A stretch of DNA of 10,028 nt from Alphaproteobacteria bacterium (GTDB lineage: Bacteria; Pseudomonadota; Alphaproteobacteria; Sphingomonadales; Sphingomonadaceae): the NCBI GenBank assembly GCA_028869975.1, contig JAGWQR010000275.1:1-10028 (forward strand), in the 5' to 3' direction. Every line of letters starts with the position of its first letter. Within the stretch, counting starts at the first letter, position 1. Below, one piece after another: positions 7,142-10,028 of this stretch. The translations under genes were made by a program, and so were the position numbers. Below the pieces are notes generated by a model. It was not told the DNA's origin and made no database searches. It saw only the letters and a program-made list of their open reading frames with translations.

Positions 7142-8364
7142 CAGTGCCCGCGCCGCCCCAGCAAACGCAACCGCAGCGCATTGAGTTTGATAAAGCCTTG
7201 CGCGTCCCGCTGGTCATAGGCACCAGCGTCATCTTCGAAGGTGACAATTTTCTCGGAATAGAGCGAGTGCGGCGATTTGCGTCCGACCACATGCACGCTG
7301 CCCTTGTAGAGTTTCAAGCGTACTGTGCCGGCGACATTCGCCTGTGAATGGTCGATCGCGGCTTGCAGCATCTCGCGCTCAGGGCTGAACCAGAAGCCGT
7401 TGTAGATGAGTTCGGCATAGTCGGGCATCAGCTTGTCTTTGAGGTGCGCCGCACCGCGATCCAGCGTGATCTGCTCGATCCCGCGATGCGCGAGATGCAG
7501 GATCGTCCCGCCCGGCGTTTCGTACATACCGCGCGATTTCATGCCGACAAACCGGTTCTCGACCAGATCTAGCCGGCCAATGCCATGGCGCTTGCCAAGC
7601 TCGTTCAGCCGCGCGAGAAGGCTGGCGGGAGACAGCCCCTCCCCGTTCACAGAGACCGCATCACCGCGCTCGAAATCGACCGTGATATATTCGGGCGTGT
7701 CCGGCGCATCTTCGGGGTTATCCGTGCGCGAGTAAACATAGTCGGGCACCTCCTCCCACGGATCTTCAAGCACCTTGCCCTCGGACGAGGTGTGGAGCAG
7801 GTTGGCGTCGGTCGAGAATGGGGCCTCGCCGCGCTTGTCCTTCGTCACCGGAATCTGGTGCGCCTCGGCGAATTCGATCAGCTTGGACCGCGACGTCAAA
7901 TCCCATTCGCGCCAGGGTGCAATCACTTTGATGTCCGGGTTGAGCGCATAATAACCGAGCTCGAAACGCACCTGATCGTTGCCCTTGCCGGTTGCCCCAT
8001 GCGCCACTGCGTCGGCCCCCACTTCCCGCGCAATCTCGATCTGACGCTTGGCAATGAGTGGCCGTGCAATGCTCGTGCCGAGCAGATACAGCCCCTCATA
8101 CAACGCATTGGCGCGCATCATCGGGAACACATAATCGCGCACGAACTCCTCGCGCAGATCGTCGATGAAGATATGCTCTTCCCTGACGCCCGCCAGCCGC
8201 GCCTTGGCACGCGCGGGTTCGAGTTCCTCCCCCTGCCCCAGATCGGCGGTGAAGGTGACGACCTCGCATTGATACTCGGTCTGCAACCATTTCAAAATGA
8301 CGCTGGTGTCGAGTCCGCCCGAATAGGCGAGGACGACGCGTTTAATATCGGCCGTGCTGTTCAT
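7141..8364 (-). CDS. argG: Argininosuccinate synthase
   Basis: A 407-residue cytoplasmic enzyme of arginine biosynthesis. It condenses citrulline and aspartate, using ATP, to argininosuccinate. The N-type ATP pyrophosphatase P-loop is AYSGGLDTS at residues 13-21. HGATGKGNDQVRFE, further in, is the hallmark citrulline/aspartate-binding stretch, and APWREWDL and SDYxY-like PDYVYSRT segments follow in the usual order. Length is standard for the bacterial enzyme and no break is visible. The ATG at 8364-8362 follows an AGGGA-like ribosome binding site. It is the first gene of the minus-strand run. Its TGA shares the middle base of TGATG with the start of the STT3-like gene. This is an unusual partner for argG, and it would tie membrane-protein expression to arginine-synthesis transcription unless an internal promoter exists. 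Confidence 0.98.
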   Translation of the reverse strand: MNSTADIKRVVLAYSGGLDTSVILKWLQTEYQCEVVTFTADLGQGEELEPARAKARLAGVREEHIFIDDLREEFVRDYVFPMMRANALYEGLYLLGTSIARPLIAKRQIEIAREVGADAVAHGATGKGNDQVRFELGYYALNPDIKVIAPWREWDLTSRSKLIEFAEAHQIPVTKDKRGEAPFSTDANLLHTSSEGKVLEDPWEEVPDYVYSRTDNPEDAPDTPEYITVDFERGDAVSVNGEGLSPASLLARLNELGKRHGIGRLDLVENRFVGMKSRGMYETPGGTILHLAHRGIEQITLDRGAAHLKDKLMPDYAELIYNGFWFSPEREMLQAAIDHSQANVAGTVRLKLYKGSVHVVGRKSPHSLYSEKIVTFEDDAGAYDQRDAQGFIKLNALRLRLLGRRGH

Positions 8365-8417
8365 GTCCGGTCCCTAGCTTCACCTCTGGCGCTCGGCAAG
8401 CTCTTCTGCGATATAGG

Positions 8418-8436
8418 CCTTTCGGCTATCCGAAGG
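8418..8436. repeat. Inverted repeat (candidate operator or leader hairpin)
   Basis: TTCGG (8421-8425) and CCGAA (8430-8434) form a perfect 5 bp stem around a CTAT loop. CC (8418-8419) and GG (8435-8436) extend it past a single unpaired T at 8420. It lies midway between two divergent genes. No U-run follows, so it is not a good terminator. It could be an operator or a leader hairpin; short inverted repeats also arise by chance in GC-rich DNA. Confidence 0.3.
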
Positions 8437-8460
8437 ATTGCCGCCGCAAATGGCGTAAAC

Positions 8461-8464
8461 GGAG
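8461..8464 (+). promoter_or_regulatory. Ribosome binding site choosing the sigma-factor start
   Basis: GGAG lies 10 bases before the ATG at 8475 but only one base before the in-frame ATG at 8466. The latter is too close, so 8475 is preferred. Confidence 0.45.
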
Positions 8465-8474
8465 CATGCAATCG

Positions 8475-9038
8475 ATGACTTTGCCTCTCGCCCAGTTGGG
8501 AGACACACAGTTAATGGCTGCCGTACAGCAAGGCACCCAGGCCGCCTTTGCTACACTTGTGGCGCGGCATCATTCGCGATGCTTTACCCTCGCATGGCGT
8601 GTTCTCAATGACCCTGCGGAAGCCGAAGACGCGGTTCAGGATGCCTTTCTCAAACTCTGGAATAACAAGATCAGCTATGATCCGGCGCGTGGCAATTTCT
8701 CGGGCTGGCTGACCAGGATCGTGACCAACAGTGCGCTTGACCGGCGGAGGCTGGTCAAGGATGTTTCCGCACTTGAGAACGCTGGTTGGGTCGCCGATGA
8801 TGCGCCACGCGCGGATCGGCTGGCCGAAAGCGCAGACCTTCATCGTACCATGGCCGCTATGCCTGCGCGCCAGCGTGCCGCAATCACCCTTTTCTACATC
8901 GAGGGTCTGTCGATGGCCGAAGTCGCCGAAGTCATGGGAAGCAATCCAAAGGCGGTTGAGTCGATGCTCTCGCGCGGGCGTACTGCGCTCAAAGCGCTTC
9001 TGACAGAAACAGAAGACAGAAATGAGGTGATGCGATGA
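8475..9038 (+). CDS. ECF-type sigma-70 family RNA polymerase sigma factor
   Basis: A 187-residue protein with the two-domain ECF layout. Region 2 spans about 25-63, with ARHHSRCFTLAWRVLND and the core-binding DAVQDAFLKLW at 52-62. Region 4 spans about 126-176, with MPARQRAAITLFYIEGLS followed by the helix-turn-helix AEVAEVMGSNPKAVESMLSRGR. No region 3 or extra C-terminal domain is present, as expected for an ECF factor. An in-frame ATG at 8466 would add three residues. The stop overlaps the next gene by 4 bp (ATGA), and that gene encodes a small single-span protein, a typical anti-sigma position. The target promoter cannot be read from the protein. The three-gene layout resembles cnrYXH/nccYXH-type metal or envelope signalling, though in a different gene order. 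Confidence 0.95.
   Translation: MTLPLAQLGDTQLMAAVQQGTQAAFATLVARHHSRCFTLAWRVLNDPAEAEDAVQDAFLKLWNNKISYDPARGNFSGWLTRIVTNSALDRRRLVKDVSALENAGWVADDAPRADRLAESADLHRTMAAMPARQRAAITLFYIEGLSMAEVAEVMGSNPKAVESMLSRGRTALKALLTETEDRNEVMR
9024..9029 (+). promoter_or_regulatory. Ribosome binding site within the sigma gene for the candidate anti-sigma gene
   Basis: GAGGTG lies five bases before the ATG at 9035, inside the last codons of the sigma-factor gene. This supports 9035 over the in-frame ATG at 9047 and efficient coupled translation of sigma factor and membrane partner. Confidence 0.6.
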
Positions 9039-9391
9039 GAGAGGATATGGACAACAAGATCAGCGCAATGCTTCATGACTGGCAACCGCCGCAACGCTAT
9101 GGAGATGCCGCGCAGCGTCTGTTGCTTGCGGCTGCAGACAATCAACAGATCAACGTAAGGGAAGCGAAGCAATATTTTTCACATCGCGGCACGTTGGCGC
9201 CATTCTCGGTACTGATGATGATTATCGGCGCTGTATCATTCAGTCACTCATCTGTGGTTCCCTTCAACCATTCAACGTCGCATATCCGCTATGAAACCCG
9301 CACGCAGACTGAAGCCGATATACAACTGCAGCAGGAAGCGCTCAATGTGTTCTCGATCAACGAGCCCGACATCACGACCTTAGACGATTGA
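9035..9391 (+). CDS. Small single-span membrane protein, candidate anti-sigma factor
   Basis: A 118-residue protein with a charged N-terminal cytoplasmic part of about 50 residues, one hydrophobic span at about 53-70 (TLAPFSVLMMIIGAVSFS) and a polar C-terminal tail of about 48 residues predicted to be periplasmic. I recognise no named domain. Its position directly after an ECF sigma gene with a 4 bp overlap, its single span and its short cytoplasmic part fit a CnrY-like or other membrane-bound anti-sigma factor, which would hold the sigma factor at the membrane until a periplasmic signal releases it. The cytoplasmic part lacks a visible zinc-binding HxxxCxxC motif, so it is not a ZAS-type anti-sigma factor. 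Codon use seems somewhat AT-richer than in the upstream operon. Function is inferred from context. Confidence 0.72.
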   Translation: MREDMDNKISAMLHDWQPPQRYGDAAQRLLLAAADNQQINVREAKQYFSHRGTLAPFSVLMMIIGAVSFSHSSVVPFNHSTSHIRYETRTQTEADIQLQQEALNVFSINEPDITTLDD

Positions 9392-9393
9392 AC

Positions 9394-9789
9394 ATGCGCG
9401 TTTTGTTTCTTGCCATCTTTTTGTTGGGTACCGCACAAACTGGTAATCCGGCACTGCCCTCCTCACACACACACAGAATGCGTGACATTATTCCAAAATT
9501 GTCTCCGGCTGGGCAAACCGTGTTCAAGAGCTTATGGTTACCTTATGAAATGGCACGGGCTGCCGCGCGCAAAGATGCTTCGCGCGCAGCTGAACTTAAT
9601 GTTTTCGCGACGATGGATGCCGCCAATTTCGACGCGCGCGCACTGCGCCGCGCCTATGCACATCAGCGTGATGTGTATGCCCGGGGCCAGAAAGAGCGGC
9701 AGGATCATCTGGTCGATATTCTCCAGCGCCTCCCGGCTTCGGATCGTCACATCATCGTCAATGAATTGCGCATGGCCGGCGGCGAATAA
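9394..9789 (+). CDS. Small exported helical protein, periplasmic heavy-metal sensor-like
   Basis: A 131-residue protein with a hydrophobic signal-like N-terminus (about 2-13, then a short polar stretch) and a mature part that looks entirely helical. LSPAGQTVFKSLW (37-49), a run of Arg/Ala/Glu helix and DHLVDILQRLPASDRHIIVNELR (104-126) resemble the Heavy-metal_resist/CnrX/CpxP-like group of periplasmic helical hairpin sensors. A His-containing SSHTHRM segment (23-29) could bind metal, but I cannot align it to the known CnrX metal ligands. The ATG at 9394 sits two bases after the stop of the preceding gene; a TTG at 9388 is an alternative start overlapping it by 4 bp. It is probably the periplasmic sensing arm of the sigma/anti-sigma pair upstream. 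The family call is moderate and the metal is unknown. Confidence 0.72.
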   Translation: MRVLFLAIFLLGTAQTGNPALPSSHTHRMRDIIPKLSPAGQTVFKSLWLPYEMARAAARKDASRAAELNVFATMDAANFDARALRRAYAHQRDVYARGQKERQDHLVDILQRLPASDRHIIVNELRMAGGE

Positions 9790-9808
9790 TCCGCCATAAT
9801 TCAAGCTT
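9790..9808. other. Short convergent gap with weak AGCT hairpin at its edge
   Basis: Only 19 bp separate the two convergent stop codons. Across 9804-9814 AGCT-TTT-AGCT could form a 4 bp stem with a short T-rich loop. It has no proper U-tract on either strand and is too weak to call a terminator, so transcription of both genes may end inside the opposing gene. Confidence 0.25.
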
Positions 9809-10028
9809 TTAGCTGAACATGCGTCCTTCCGCTGCCAGCTTCTCAAGCAGCGCGGCGGGCTTGAAGAAGTCGCCATGCATTGCCTGCAATTCCTTGAGTT
9901 TGGCCACGATCTTTGCCAGCCCCACACGTTCGCCCCAGAACATCGGCCCGCCGGTGTAGGGCGGCCAGCCATAGCCGAGGATACACGCCATATCGATGTC
10001 CGACGCGCGGATCGCGACGCCCTCCTCA
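9809..10028 (-). CDS. C-terminus of FadB/FadJ-type 3-hydroxyacyl-CoA dehydrogenase multienzyme (partial)
   Basis: The last 72 residues of a protein that runs off the right edge. EEGVAIRASDID followed by GYGWPPYTGGPMFWGERVGL is the conserved end of the C-terminal 3-hydroxyacyl-CoA dehydrogenase domain in FadB/FadJ-type fatty acid oxidation enzymes, which combine enoyl-CoA hydratase and NAD-dependent L-3-hydroxyacyl-CoA dehydrogenase. The residues I see match that domain and end in a normal TAA at 9811-9809. It converges with the sensor-like gene, leaving 19 bp between stops. Whether the full protein is FadB- or FadJ-like cannot be told from this fragment, so no gene symbol is given. Confidence 0.93.
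   Translation of the reverse strand, partial: EEGVAIRASDIDMACILGYGWPPYTGGPMFWGERVGLAKIVAKLKELQAMHGDFFKPAALLEKLAAEGRMFS

Larger units (their letters stand above)
8365..8474. promoter_or_regulatory. Divergent promoter region between argG and the ECF sigma gene
   Basis: This 110 bp gap separates the argG start (minus) from the preferred sigma-factor start (plus) and must hold both promoters, or the argG leader. I see no clear -35/-10 pair for either direction and no obvious ECF-type GGAAC element. It contains a near-perfect inverted repeat, listed separately, and a GGAG ribosome binding site at 8461-8464. Confidence 0.5.

Noticed and set aside
7585..8478. A plus-strand open frame opposite argG (about 297 codons)
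   Set aside because: argG on the minus strand is unmistakable; the opposite frame shows no domain and arises from codon bias.
1..10028. CRISPR arrays, insertion sequences, integrases, tRNA or rRNA genes
   Set aside because: I saw no direct-repeat array, transposase-like protein, terminal inverted repeats or tRNA-like cloverleaf; the window is filled by the protein genes listed.

Overview
The window looks like chromosomal DNA from an alphaproteobacterium, most likely a sphingomonad. The basis is high GC with GC-rich third positions, dense packing with ATGA/TGATG gene junctions, and the style of the argG, ECF sigma and FadB-type proteins. This is inference from composition and protein style; no rRNA or other taxonomic marker is present. 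The window is almost entirely coding, and no gene-free stretch exceeds about 110 bases.

Layout. (1) 1-188, minus: the N-terminus of a multi-pass membrane protein running off the left edge. (2) 233-1418, plus: a GtrA-type membrane protein followed by a class I SAM methyltransferase. (3) 8364 down to 1392, minus: a tightly overlapping five-gene run of argG (argininosuccinate synthase), an STT3-like GT-C membrane protein, two tandem paralogous polytopic membrane proteins, and a GtrB/DPM1-like family 2 glycosyltransferase. Its last gene collides tail to tail with the methyltransferase, with a 27 bp coding overlap. (4) 8475-9789, plus: an ECF sigma factor, a small single-span membrane protein and a small exported helical protein, arranged like a CnrH-CnrY-CnrX envelope-signalling cassette. 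(5) 9809-10028, minus: the C-terminus of a FadB/FadJ-type fatty-oxidation multienzyme running off the right edge.

How the genes may work together. The family 2 glycosyltransferase would load a sugar onto polyprenyl phosphate at the inner face of the membrane, and the GtrA protein would help flip it. The GT-C-like polytopic proteins (one STT3-like, two tandem paralogs, plus a partial STT3-like relative at the left edge) are candidate periplasmic transferases. The methyltransferase could modify the lipid or glycan. This is an inferred surface-glycan or glycoprotein decoration locus of unknown product. The polytopic proteins are not ones I can assign to a named enzyme. argG is an ordinary arginine biosynthesis enzyme, but its stop codon shares a base with the start codon of the first membrane-protein gene, so the glycan run may be transcribed and translated from the argG promoter.

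Most noteworthy are the tandem pair of uncharacterised membrane proteins (one with an apparent TTG start revealed by paralog alignment), the STT3-like proteins at both ends of the glycan locus, and the CnrHYX-like three-gene signalling cassette with a perfect inverted repeat upstream.
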